40,582 nucleotides of DNA, from positions 1 to 40,582 of the forward strand of contig JADZEM010000053.1 of assembly GCA_020850535.1 (NCBI GenBank), written 5' to 3'. Both the position numbers and the translations under genes were made by a program. Source of the DNA: Chloroflexota bacterium (GTDB lineage: Bacteria; Chloroflexota; UBA6077; JACCZL01). Positions 33,010 to 40,582 of this stretch are shown here, one piece after another; position 1 is the first letter of the stretch, and each line of letters begins with the position of its first letter. The notes below the pieces were generated by a model. It did not search any database and was not told the DNA's origin. It was given only the letters and a program-made list of their open reading frames with translations.

Positions 33010-33615
33010 TCAGGCTGGCGGCGTTGCCCATTCCAGTGAGGCGTACTCCTCGGGCAGCAGTGCGAAGACGTGGAGATCGGCCGGCTCGCCGTCCGGGGCC
33101 GGCAGCGCCCGCCGCAGCGTCCCTTCGAGCACGAAGCCGAGGCGTTCGGCCACCCGACGGCTGCGGGTGTTGCGGGTGTCCATCCTGATCTCGACCCGGT
33201 TCGCGTCCAGCTCGTCGAAGGCGAAGCGGGTCAGCAACTGAACGGTCTCGCGGACGTATCCGTTGCCCTCAGCGTCCTGTCGCACCCAGTAGCCGATCTC
33301 GAACAGTCGGAACGGCCAGTTCAGGCGGTGAATGCCGCTGCCCCCGACGACGTGCCGCGTCTTGCGATCCACAATCGCCATCGCCAGGTCTTCGCGCAGC
33401 AACCAGCGAGCGTGTGCGCGGCGCGTGTAGTCGATGGCATCATCAGGGTTGCGGTAGGCATCGACCCAGGGCATCCACGGCCCGAGGTGGTCCCGCGAGT
33501 TGTCGATGGCGTCCCAGAGCATGCGGCTGTCGGCGTCCGTCCACGGACGCACGATCACGCGCTCACCTACAAGCTGCTCGGGCAGATCCACCAGTATTGG
33601 CGGCAAGTCGTCCAT
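33010..33615 (-). CDS. GNAT acetyltransferase, RimJ/RimL-like
   Basis: 201 residues from the ATG at 33615, preceded by GAGGA; the longer frame to 33687 has no family similarity in its first 24 residues. GNAT fold with GERVIVRPWTDADSRMLWDA, a LAMAIVDRKTRHVVGGSGIH strand pair, IGYWVRQDAEGNGYVRETVQ (the acetyl-CoA pyrophosphate loop) and NRVEIRMDTRNTRSRRVAER LGF. Members acetylate N-termini of ribosomal proteins or small amines; the substrate here is unknown. Divergent from the thioredoxin-like gene. Confidence 0.9.
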   Translation of the reverse strand: MDDLPPILVDLPEQLVGERVIVRPWTDADSRMLWDAIDNSRDHLGPWMPWVDAYRNPDDAIDYTRRAHARWLLREDLAMAIVDRKTRHVVGGSGIHRLNWPFRLFEIGYWVRQDAEGNGYVRETVQLLTRFAFDELDANRVEIRMDTRNTRSRRVAERLGFVLEGTLRRALPAPDGEPADLHVFALLPEEYASLEWATPPA

Positions 33616-33826
33616 CGGCTGTCCTCGTGCGCGCGGCCTGAATTCGGCTCGGCAAGTGGCCGCTCTTGTTCGATCATGCCATGCCACACGGGCGCTCAGG
33701 AATCATCTTGCCGACAGATTCCCGGTTCGGAATATGCCGTCCGGCCCGAACGTTGGACCGGGTAGAACATCCAGGAGCGGCGCGCTGGGCCGATCCAGCC
33801 GACCGATCTCCCCGAGAGGACCGATC

Positions 33827-34231
33827 ATGAAGGACTTCGCGAAGCTGGTGACCTATGCTCGCGAGGAGCTGGGCGCCGTCCACGAGTACGAGCGGTACCG
33901 CCCGAATCACTTCACCCTGCGCCGTATTGCTGAGCTGCTCCCGAGCGCCCACGTCGAGATCGTCGGGGCGTCCTGGTGCAAGGACTGCAAGCGCGAGGTT
34001 CCGCGCTTCGCCGCGATCGCCGAGCGGCTGCACGGCTGGACTGTCGAGCTGCTGGGCGACGACCGGGCGACGCGTGAGCGACTGGCGATCGAGCGCATCC
34101 CGACGTTCATCGTGCGGGCCGCCGCCGGCGGCAAGGAGCTGGGACGGATCGTCGAGTCGCCGGCCGGCGCGTCGCTCGAAGACGATCTGCTGGCCATCGC
34201 GGAGGCCCACCCCAGCCAGATTCTGGCCTGA
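33827..34231 (+). CDS. Thioredoxin-like protein with WCKDC active site
   Basis: 134 residues from the ATG at 33827 (GAGAGGA 7 nt upstream); the frame is open for 100 codons upstream but without similarity. It has no signal peptide, so it acts in the cytosol. A helical N-terminus (about 1-40) precedes a thioredoxin core: VEIVGASWCKDCKREVPRFA with Cys51 and Cys54, VELLGDDRATRERLAIERIP and the cis-proline at 92 (IPTFIV). WCKDC differs from the WCGPC of classical thioredoxin and raises the question of reductase partner and redox potential. A role in thiol-disulfide exchange is likely; the client is unknown. Confidence 0.86.
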   Translation: MKDFAKLVTYAREELGAVHEYERYRPNHFTLRRIAELLPSAHVEIVGASWCKDCKREVPRFAAIAERLHGWTVELLGDDRATRERLAIERIPTFIVRAAAGGKELGRIVESPAGASLEDDLLAIAEAHPSQILA

Positions 34232-34242
34232 CGCTGAGACGG

Positions 34243-34268
34243 AGGCCCTCACCCGGGGGTGAGGGCCT
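34243..34268. terminator. Hairpin between convergent thioredoxin-like and chemoreceptor genes
   Basis: AGGCCCTCACCC (34243-34254) pairs perfectly with GGGTGAGGGCCT (34257-34268), 11 bp after the thioredoxin-like stop. A second GTGAGGGCCTTTCC follows at about 34286-34299. Related GGCCCTCAC blocks occur in the prmA-dnaJ gap. It has no long T-run. Confidence 0.6.
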
Positions 34269-34296
34269 TCCAGGATCTGGGGAGTGAGGGCCTTTC

Positions 34297-36708
34297 CTAC
34301 GCCGACCGGCGCACCGGGCGTCGCTCAGAGGTCGCCGCGGCGCTCTGGTGGCCGTCGAGCCGGAAGCCGGCCACCAGCTCCCGCAGCTCGGCGGCTGACT
34401 CCGCGAGCTTCTGGGACTGCATGCTGCCGACTTGAATCTGCGTCGCCATCTCTTCGGCGGTCGCCGAGACTTCCTCGGCCGCCGCGCTGCTCTCCTCCGA
34501 GACGGCCGCGATGGACTCCACCGACGCATTGACCTCGTGGCTCTGGCCGACCATCAGGTTGGCCGCTGAGAGGCAGGCCTCAGCGCCGTCGTTGACCCGC
34601 ACAATCGCTTCAGCCGCGGACCGTGAGCTGGCGTCCAGCGCCTCGGCGGCCGACGAGATGTCGGCGATGTGCGACGAGCTTGAGGCAACTACCCGCTCGA
34701 TCTGTGAGAAGGCCAGCCGCGCCTGATCGACGCGCTCGACGCCGGCGTCGATGGTCCCCTCGCCGGAGGCCATCGCCTGGACGGCCTGCCGCGTGCCTTG
34801 CTGGATCTCGTGGACGAACGTACCGATGGCCTGCGTCTCGCGGCGCGACCGCTCGGCCAGCTTGCGGACCTCGTCCGCGACGATGGCGAAACCGCGTCCT
34901 TGCTCGCCCGCGCGGGCCGCTTCGATGGCGGCGTTCAGGGCGAGGAGATTGGTCTGCTCGGCGATGTCTTCAATGGTCTCCACAACCGTCTCGATGCGCT
35001 CGCCGAGCTGCCCGAGCAGCTCGACGTGGTGAGCCGTCTGATCGTGTACGGCACGGATGTTCGCCATCGCCTGCGCGATCTCGCGGACGGCCTCGCCGCC
35101 GTGGCCCAGGGACACCACCGTCTGCTGGCTGTCCTCGCTGATGCTGTGGGCCATGTCGCCCACGCGGTGGGCATGCTCGGCGATCTGCACGGTGGCCGCA
35201 GTCACCGTATGGATCGCCTGCGCCTGGGCCGAGGTGGCGTCGTTCACGCTCTCGACGGTGTCCGACAGTCCGTTGAGGGCGGCGCTGGCCGTCTGGGTGG
35301 AGCGGCTCGTCTCGACGCTGCCCTCGGCGATGTTCTGCATGGCCACGGCGACTTGATGGATCGCGTGGCTGGACTGCTCGGATGCGTCGCCCAGGTGGTG
35401 GCTGGCCGTCGCCACCTCTTCTGCCGTGCGGCGGATCTCGGCGATGATGCCGGTCAGGTCGTGGCGGGCCTGCTCGAAGCTCTCCATCGTCTCGGACATG
35501 CGGTCGTGCAGGCTGTTCGCCGTGGCCGCCATCTGGCCCAGCTCGTCGCGCGATGTGGCCGCCAGCCGCGCCAGGGTCGGCTGGTCCCGCTCGGTCAGGT
35601 CACCCGTGGCGAGCCGGTGGAGCGCCCCGGCCAGCCAGCTCGCACTCTGGTCGGCCAGCTCGGTGAGCTGCCTCTGCACGTCGTGGACGGCGTTGCGGAC
35701 ATTGGAGCCAATAGTGTGGACGAACGCCAGGGTGACGGCCAGCAGCACGAGCCCGATCACCGCCAACTGCACCAGGCTCGACAAGGCGTCGCGCTCGAGG
35801 CTCGCGGCGTGGTTCAGGAGGTCGGTCGCCAGTCCGTCTTCAACCACCTTGAACAGGTCGATGCGGGCCGTGCTGGCAGCAAACCAGCGCTGCGGATCGA
35901 CGCCCCCCAACGACGGCTCGAACGCCCGCGACATCGCCTGCGTCCGCAGCTTCGCGACTTCGTCCACGTCCGGACCGACGACCTTCGCCGCCAGCAACTG
36001 GCGGTGCGCCGGCGTGGCATAGGTCTGGTAGAGCTTCAGGTAGAGGTTGTGGCTGGTCGAGACCGCCACGGCGCGCTCGAGGAATCCGTCCAGAAAGCGA
36101 TCCGCCGCGAAGGCGTTGTTGAGGGTGGCGCGCTCGATGCCGGCCTGCTCCTTGGCCCGCATGAAACTGGTGAACGCCAGCAATTGCTGAGCGATCTCCG
36201 GTTCGGTGATGCCCTCCGCGCCGTTCGAGAGCGTCGCCAGCATCTGCTCGATCAGGTTGGTGTAGTAGTTCAGCGCATCGCCCGCCGGGATGTTCATGCC
36301 GTCCACGGCGGCTCGGTGGGCCTTGAGGCCATCGATCTGCGTCAGCGACTGGCGAAGCCCCTCGTCAAAGCGCTGGTTGCTCTTGGCGATGGCGGTGATG
36401 GCGGGCGCGCTTCGGAACTCCCCGATGCGCTGATCGACGGTCGCGCGCTGCGCGGCCAGCTCGGCGCGGAAGTTGGCGCCCTTGCTGCCCAGGAAGCCGC
36501 TGGTCATGCCACGCTCGCGCTGCAGCTCGTGGACGACGGGACTCACACTGACCGCGAACTGCGCGACCTGCTGGACAGATCGCATCTCCTGCACAAGCTG
36601 GACGCGCGCGACCAGGGCTACGATCAACAGGCCGATGAATCCGAGCAGCGGGGCCGCGACCATCAGCGAGAGTTTGGTGCGGATGCCACGATTGGCGAGC
36701 AGGCGCAT
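34297..36708 (-). CDS. Methyl-accepting chemotaxis protein with nitrate/nitrite-sensing (NIT) domain
   Basis: 803 residues from the ATG at 36708, with GGGAG 8 nt upstream; the frame continues upstream but without membrane-protein logic. First membrane helix about 16-36. The periplasmic part is a helical NIT domain (PF08376) with [20 protein letters not shown] near 60-78 and the matching [16 protein letters not shown] near 190. A second membrane helix at about 313-333 leads to a HAMP region and a long coiled signalling domain. The tip is [20 protein letters not shown] at about 584-603, which contacts CheA and CheW. NIT domains are linked to nitrate or nitrite sensing in known proteins, so that ligand class is plausible. 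No other chemotaxis gene is in the window. Confidence 0.9.
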   Translation of the reverse strand: MRLLANRGIRTKLSLMVAAPLLGFIGLLIVALVARVQLVQEMRSVQQVAQFAVSVSPVVHELQRERGMTSGFLGSKGANFRAELAAQRATVDQRIGEFRSAPAITAIAKSNQRFDEGLRQSLTQIDGLKAHRAAVDGMNIPAGDALNYYTNLIEQMLATLSNGAEGITEPEIAQQLLAFTSFMRAKEQAGIERATLNNAFAADRFLDGFLERAVAVSTSHNLYLKLYQTYATPAHRQLLAAKVVGPDVDEVAKLRTQAMSRAFEPSLGGVDPQRWFAASTARIDLFKVVEDGLATDLLNHAASLERDALSSLVQLAVIGLVLLAVTLAFVHTIGSNVRNAVHDVQRQLTELADQSASWLAGALHRLATGDLTERDQPTLARLAATSRDELGQMAATANSLHDRMSETMESFEQARHDLTGIIAEIRRTAEEVATASHHLGDASEQSSHAIHQVAVAMQNIAEGSVETSRSTQTASAALNGLSDTVESVNDATSAQAQAIHTVTAATVQIAEHAHRVGDMAHSISEDSQQTVVSLGHGGEAVREIAQAMANIRAVHDQTAHHVELLGQLGERIETVVETIEDIAEQTNLLALNAAIEAARAGEQGRGFAIVADEVRKLAERSRRETQAIGTFVHEIQQGTRQAVQAMASGEGTIDAGVERVDQARLAFSQIERVVASSSSHIADISSAAEALDASSRSAAEAIVRVNDGAEACLSAANLMVGQSHEVNASVESIAAVSEESSAAAEEVSATAEEMATQIQVGSMQSQKLAESAAELRELVAGFRLDGHQSAAATSERRPVRRSA

Positions 36709-36744
36709 ATCGAATACTCCCAGCGAAAAGCGATCGACCAGCGT

Positions 36745-36780
36745 GGGAGCGCGCTGGGACATATGTCTCAGCGCGTTCCC
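36745..36780. promoter_or_regulatory. 36-bp imperfect palindrome upstream of the chemoreceptor
   Basis: GGGAGCGCGCTG (36745-36756) and CAGCGCGTTCCC (36769-36780) are inverted around the perfect palindrome GACATATGTC (36758-36767). Only two symmetric positions mismatch (36749/36776 and 36757/36768), both G-T. It lies 37-72 bp upstream of the start codon and may be an operator for a dimeric regulator. Confidence 0.6.
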
Positions 36781-36794
36781 CACAGCAGAGACCT

Positions 36795-36819
36795 GGGCCG
36801 ACCGCCGAATCGTCGGCCC
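36795..36819. other. Second inverted repeat upstream of the chemoreceptor
   Basis: GGGCCGAC (36795-36802) pairs with GTCGGCCC (36812-36819) around 9 nt. With the palindrome at 36745-36780 it makes a structured leader or operator region. I see no gene in 36709-37060. Confidence 0.45.
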
Positions 36820-37001
36820 GAGACGCGCATTGGGAGGCTGATCGACCGCCACCGAATCGGCCGCTCGCAATCGTGCTCTGAAGAGTCCGAACGATGGCCC
36901 CGCAAGTGGCGTGATGGCTCTTGCCCGTGCGAACGGAAATCTGACGCTACCCTGACAGGAGAAGCGAATCCGTGCGCGGTGGCGCTGCGAACGGCACGAA
37001 A

Positions 37002-37032
37002 ACGGGTTGGGCATCGCCGATGCCCAACCCGT
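37002..37032 (-). terminator. Intrinsic terminator after the aminotransferase gene
   Basis: ACGGGTTGGGCATC (37002-37015) and GATGCCCAACCCGT (37019-37032) form a 14-bp perfect stem with a 3-nt loop. Read on the minus strand it is followed by TTTT and lies 29 bp after the aminotransferase stop. Confidence 0.88.
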
Positions 37033-37060
37033 GCTGGATCTTGCTCCGCGGAGTGGCCGT

Positions 37061-38431
37061 CTACTGCCTGGGCAGCAGTTCCGCGACCTCGGCTAGCGAC
37101 TGGTCGAGGATGTCGCACATCTCGTCGATGTCGGCGGGCGTCGAGACCAGCGGCGGCGAGAACGCCACGTAGTCGGTCGCCGTGCGGAAGATCAGACCGC
37201 GCTCGCGGGCCGCACGCTCGATCATCTTCCCCGGCTTCACATCCGGAGTGTACGGGCGGCGCGTGTCACGGTCCGCCACGATCTCGACGCCCTGGAGCAG
37301 GCCGGCCCCGCGCACCTCGCCGATCATCGGGTAGGTGGCGCGCATCGCCTCCAGACGCTCGCGCATCCGCAGGCCCATCTGGCGGGCGTGCTCCACGAGG
37401 TTCTCTTCCTTGATCTGGCGGATCGCCGCCAGTCCGGCCGCACAGGCGACCGGGTTGCCGCCGAACGTGTGGCCGTGGTGAAACTCGACGCGGTCCTCAA
37501 GCTTGCCCAGGAACTCGCGGTTGACCTTCTCCTGAATCAGCACGGCGGCCAGCGGCGCGTAGCCACTGGACATCCCCTTGCCGCAGGCGATCAGGTCCGG
37601 CACCACGCCGTAGTAGTCGGCCCCGAAGTTGGTTCCCAGCCGACCGAAGCCGGTGATGATCTCGTCGAAGATCAGCAGGATGTCGTAGCGGTCGCAGTAC
37701 TCGCGGAGCATCTTGAAGAAGGACGGCGGCGGTACGACGAAGCCGGCCGACGAGATCGAGATCGGCTCCATGATGATGGCAGCCACCGTCTCGGGATCCT
37801 CGGCGAGGATCGTCCGTTCGACGATGTCCGCGCAGACGGTGCCGCAGTTCTCCGGTCCGGGGTAGCCGTACGGGCAGCGGAAGCAGTACGGCGGGTGGAC
37901 GTGGAGCATGTGGCCGAGCAGCGGCTCGAAGACCGACTTGCGCTCCCAGCCGCCGCCGGCCGAGAGCGCGCCCATCGTCGCGCCGTGGTAGGCGCCGTAC
38001 TTGGCGACGATCTTGTACTTGCGGGCGTTCCCACGGTTGACGTGGTACTGGCGGGCCAGCTTCATCGCGGCCTCGGTGGCCTCGGAGCCACCCGAGACGA
38101 ACTTGACGGCGCTGACTCCCGGCGGCGCGAACTCGATCAGCTCCTTTGCCAGCTCGATGGCCTGCGGGTTGGTGCCGTGCAGCGGCGGCGCGAACGCAAT
38201 CGATTTGAGTTGCTCGGTGACGGCGTCGATGATCCGCTGGTTGCCGTGCCCCAGACTGACGGTGAAGACGCCGGCCAGCCCGTCGATGTACTCGCGGCCG
38301 TCCGTGGAGCGTAAGCGAATACCGCTCGCCTCCTGAATGACGAAGGGGTCTTTGGCGAACTCCTCCATCTGCATGAAGTCGAGCACGAGATTCATCACGT
38401 CGGAGCGGGCGGGAGTGTCGACCATCGGCAT
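37061..38431 (-). CDS. Class III aminotransferase (PLP-dependent)
   Basis: 456 residues from the ATG at 38431 (AAGGA 4-5 nt upstream; a second ATG two codons on is an alternative). Fold-type I PLP enzyme with [40 protein letters not shown] (phosphate-binding loop), [27 protein letters not shown], and the PLP-lysine strand [39 protein letters not shown] closes the active site. An insert rich in Cys ([19 protein letters not shown]) occurs in omega-amino acid:pyruvate and similar transaminases. The amino donor cannot be read. It is downstream of two sugar-type ABC permeases on the same strand with 109 bp between; a catabolic link is possible but unproved. Confidence 0.88.
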   Translation of the reverse strand: MPMVDTPARSDVMNLVLDFMQMEEFAKDPFVIQEASGIRLRSTDGREYIDGLAGVFTVSLGHGNQRIIDAVTEQLKSIAFAPPLHGTNPQAIELAKELIEFAPPGVSAVKFVSGGSEATEAAMKLARQYHVNRGNARKYKIVAKYGAYHGATMGALSAGGGWERKSVFEPLLGHMLHVHPPYCFRCPYGYPGPENCGTVCADIVERTILAEDPETVAAIIMEPISISSAGFVVPPPSFFKMLREYCDRYDILLIFDEIITGFGRLGTNFGADYYGVVPDLIACGKGMSSGYAPLAAVLIQEKVNREFLGKLEDRVEFHHGHTFGGNPVACAAGLAAIRQIKEENLVEHARQMGLRMRERLEAMRATYPMIGEVRGAGLLQGVEIVADRDTRRPYTPDVKPGKMIERAARERGLIFRTATDYVAFSPPLVSTPADIDEMCDILDQSLAEVAELLPRQ

Positions 38432-38540
38432 ACCGTCCTTGGAAGGATGACTGACGGAGCGCCCGAACAGGCGCGTCCGCACGTCATTGTCAGATGTCGA
38501 CAGAGTGTACGACGCCCCCTGGCCGGGCGCAACGGAGCGG

Positions 38541-39428
38541 CTATCCCTTGACCGCGCCCGCCGTCAGGCCGGCCGCGTACTGATCCACGAAGAACGAGTA
38601 GATCAACGCGACCGGGATCGAGCCGCACAGCGCGCCCGCCATCAGCGGTCCCCAGAAGTAGAAGTCGGCGCGGGTGAGCTGTACCAGCACACCCGTCGGG
38701 ATGGTCCGCTCCTGGCTCGACGTAATCAACGTCAGCGCGTAGATGAACTCGTTCCAGGAGAGCGTGAAACAGAAGATCCCCGCCGACACGATCCCCGGCG
38801 CGGCCAGCGGGAAGGCGATGCGGATCATCGCCATGATGCGGCTGGCCCCGTCGATGCGGGCGCACTCCTCCAGCTCACCGGGGATCGTCTTGAAGTAGCC
38901 CGACATCAGCCAGGTCGTGAACGGCAGCAGGAAGGTCGGGTAGACCACCACCAGCCCGACGATGGTGTCGAGCAGGTTGAGCACCTTCATCACCTGGACC
39001 ATCGGGATGAAGAGCAGGGTGGTCGGCACGAGGTAGGTCGTGAAGACGCCGAGGCTGATGGTGTCCGCGCCCCGGAAGCGGAGCCGCGCCAGGGCGTAGC
39101 CGGCCGGCACCCCGAAGAAGATCGAGATGACGGTGGAGGCAATCGACACGAACATCGTGTTCCAGGCCCAGACGATGAAGTCCGTCTTGAACCAGAGGTA
39201 CTCGAAGTGCTCCGTCGTCGGCTCGAACACCAGCAACGGGCTGATCGCGCCGTTGTACAGCTCGGAGTTCGGCTTCATCGCCGTGATCAGCATCCAGTAG
39301 AACGGCGCAAGCAGGAAGACCAGCACCAGCAGCAGCGGCAGGTACAGCGCCACGAGGCGGTCGACGATGCGCGTGCCCGCCATGCGGCCGGCGCCGTGAC
39401 CGGGGACGGAACTGGCTACGGTGCTCAT
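38541..39428 (-). CDS. ABC transporter permease, MalG/UgpE type
   Basis: 295 residues; the ATG overlaps the preceding permease stop by 4 bp (ATGA). Six membrane helices, the first LYLPLLLVLVFLLAPFYWML. The EAA loop that contacts the ATPase is ELEECARIDGASRIMAMIRI AFPLAAPG. MalG-type features include LITAMKP after the first helix and a C-terminal FVDQYAAGLTAGAVKG, almost universal in this subfamily. It forms a heterodimer with the MalF-type permease. Substrate is a carbohydrate or related solute; identity would come from the binding protein, expected upstream beyond the window. No ATPase gene follows, so a shared one is likely. Confidence 0.94.
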   Translation of the reverse strand: MSTVASSVPGHGAGRMAGTRIVDRLVALYLPLLLVLVFLLAPFYWMLITAMKPNSELYNGAISPLLVFEPTTEHFEYLWFKTDFIVWAWNTMFVSIASTVISIFFGVPAGYALARLRFRGADTISLGVFTTYLVPTTLLFIPMVQVMKVLNLLDTIVGLVVVYPTFLLPFTTWLMSGYFKTIPGELEECARIDGASRIMAMIRIAFPLAAPGIVSAGIFCFTLSWNEFIYALTLITSSQERTIPTGVLVQLTRADFYFWGPLMAGALCGSIPVALIYSFFVDQYAAGLTAGAVKG

Positions 39429-40393
39429 GCGCCGCCACTCCTTCGTAGCTGTCGAAGCTGAAAGACGACCAGCAGCAACAGCAACGGCAGCATCGTCAGG
39501 GAGATCGCCACGCCTTCGCTGATCTTGCCGCCCTGCATGCCGACCTGGAAGCTGAGCGTCGCCAGCACGTGGGTGCTGTTGACCGGCCCGCCGCGCGTCA
39601 GGGCGTAGACCGCCTGGAAGTCGGAGAAGGTCCAGATGATGGACAGCACCAGGGTGATGGTGAGAATCGGGAGGATCAAGGGGAACGTCACGAAGCGGAA
39701 CCGCTGCCAGCGGCCGGCCCCGTCGATGGCACTCGCCTCGTACAACTCGGCGGGAATGGTCTGAAGACCCGCCAGCAGCGTGATGCCGAAGAACGGGATG
39801 GCGCGCCAGGCGTTGATCAGCGCCACGCAGAAGAGCGCCAGATCGGGGTTCGTGAGCCAGGGCAGGCCGGTCCGCATCAGGCCACTGTTGACCAGGATCC
39901 AGTTGATGACGCTGAAGTTCGGGGTGAACATCCACTGCCAGGCCATGCCCGAGAGGACCGTCGGCACGATCCACGGCAGCAGGATGGCCGCTCGCACCAG
40001 CTTGCGGCCGGGGAACTGCTCGTTGATCAGCAGCGCCACGCCGAAGCCGATGACCACCTTCATCACGGTGGCAGCCGCCGTGAAAACGATCGTGTTTCGG
40101 AGCGTCTGGCGGTAGAGGTTGCTGTCCCAAAGGCCCACGATGGTTTGCAGGCCGACGAACTTGCCGTCCGCGCCGATGGTCTTGTCCATGAAGCTGAGCT
40201 GGACGGCATACAGCAGCGGGTACGCGACCAGCCCGACCAGGATGATGATGACCGGAGCGACCAGCACGTAGCCGAGGGTCGATTCTCGGTCGAGCGCGGC
40301 GGACAGGGCCGCCAGCGGACCGCCGGATGCGGAGTTCGCAACGACGCTCCCGCCGCCAGCAGGCCCGCCAAGGTTGGCGCGGACCGACTGCAT
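39425..40393 (-). CDS. ABC transporter permease, MalF/UgpA type
   Basis: 322 residues with a strong AGGAGG Shine-Dalgarno. A Gly/Ala-rich cytosolic start of about 38 residues precedes six membrane helices; the first is TLGYVLVAPVIIILVGLVAY. ELYEASAIDGAGRWQRFRFV TFPLILP is the EAA loop. MDKTIGADGKFVGLQ begins the first external loop, as in UgpA-like proteins, and the C-terminus is ILP-type helix plus FQLRQLRRSGGA. It is coupled to the MalG-type gene by a 4-bp overlap. The leader contains a heptamer tandem repeat. Confidence 0.94.
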   Translation of the reverse strand: MQSVRANLGGPAGGGSVVANSASGGPLAALSAALDRESTLGYVLVAPVIIILVGLVAYPLLYAVQLSFMDKTIGADGKFVGLQTIVGLWDSNLYRQTLRNTIVFTAAATVMKVVIGFGVALLINEQFPGRKLVRAAILLPWIVPTVLSGMAWQWMFTPNFSVINWILVNSGLMRTGLPWLTNPDLALFCVALINAWRAIPFFGITLLAGLQTIPAELYEASAIDGAGRWQRFRFVTFPLILPILTITLVLSIIWTFSDFQAVYALTRGGPVNSTHVLATLSFQVGMQGGKISEGVAISLTMLPLLLLLVVFQLRQLRRSGGA

Positions 40394-40404
40394 GGGATCC
40401 TCCT

Positions 40405-40582
<178 letters not shown>

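Noticed and set aside
36709-36960. Possible c-di-GMP (GEMM) riboswitch before the chemoreceptor
   Set aside because: A GCACGGGCAA stretch on the minus strand recalls part of the motif, but the GNRA-containing hairpin and the GACGCAAAGCC block are missing.
34798-37413. Plus-strand ORF of 871 codons antisense to the chemoreceptor
   Set aside because: The chemoreceptor on the other strand has all expected domains, and this ORF also runs through a terminator and into the aminotransferase gene.

Overview
The window is GC-rich, gene-dense bacterial chromosome. Nearly every gene has the same strong G/C preference, so I see no island of foreign composition, no tRNA or rRNA gene, no CRISPR array and no transposase. 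Gene content suggests a member of the Chloroflexota, possibly a Thermomicrobia/Sphaerobacter-like lineage: an hrcA-grpE-dnaJ-prmA-rsmE cluster under a CIRCE operator, an argF-cdaA-cdaR run, a PknB-type kinase with a Pro/Gln tail, and several exported proteins with long Ala/Pro/Thr linkers. This assignment is an inference from gene content, not from a marker tree.

Layout. 1-4963 (minus): one coupled operon encoding a membrane-anchored putative glycoside hydrolase, TldD and TldE, next to a decayed palindromic repeat. 5000-8021 (plus): a small lipoprotein, a cytidylate-kinase-like/BON fusion, HolB (DNA polymerase III delta prime) and a small PSP1-like protein. 8050-9695: a secreted protein made of seven near-identical 50-residue repeats, with its own promoter inside an inverted repeat. 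9806-12518: an ECF sigma factor, its membrane zinc-finger anti-sigma factor, and a divergent putative ferritin-like protein. 12649-20244 (minus): a heat-shock and translation-modification run, in transcription order hrcA, grpE, dnaJ, prmA, rsmE, SAM hydrolase, mtaB, HIT protein. 20245-24424: two complete copies of a 214-215 bp palindromic mobile-element-like repeat, an EamA transporter, two secreted proteins with laminin-G-like C-termini, and a family of GTCATCCC repeats. 24425-28951: a PknB-like kinase divergent from selD, followed by a membrane-anchored low-complexity protein. 29076-33009: a VOC protein, argF, cdaA and cdaR. 33010-40582: an acetyltransferase, a thioredoxin-like protein, a nitrate/nitrite-sensing chemoreceptor, a class III aminotransferase and two sugar-type ABC permeases whose leader holds a heptamer tandem repeat.

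Most notable are: (1) selD reads through an in-frame TGA at 26943-26945, exactly where the catalytic Cys/Sec of selenophosphate synthetase belongs, with a SECIS-like hairpin just downstream, so SelD is itself a selenoprotein and a standard gene call would lose its active site; (2) a non-autonomous, long-hairpin, MITE-like element present in three copies, one with a perfect 16-bp terminal inverted repeat and a 10-bp flanking direct repeat; (3) a seven-bladed-propeller candidate whose repeats 1-2 have nearly been recopied as repeats 6-7, behind a promoter bracketed by an inverted repeat resembling the ends of that mobile element.
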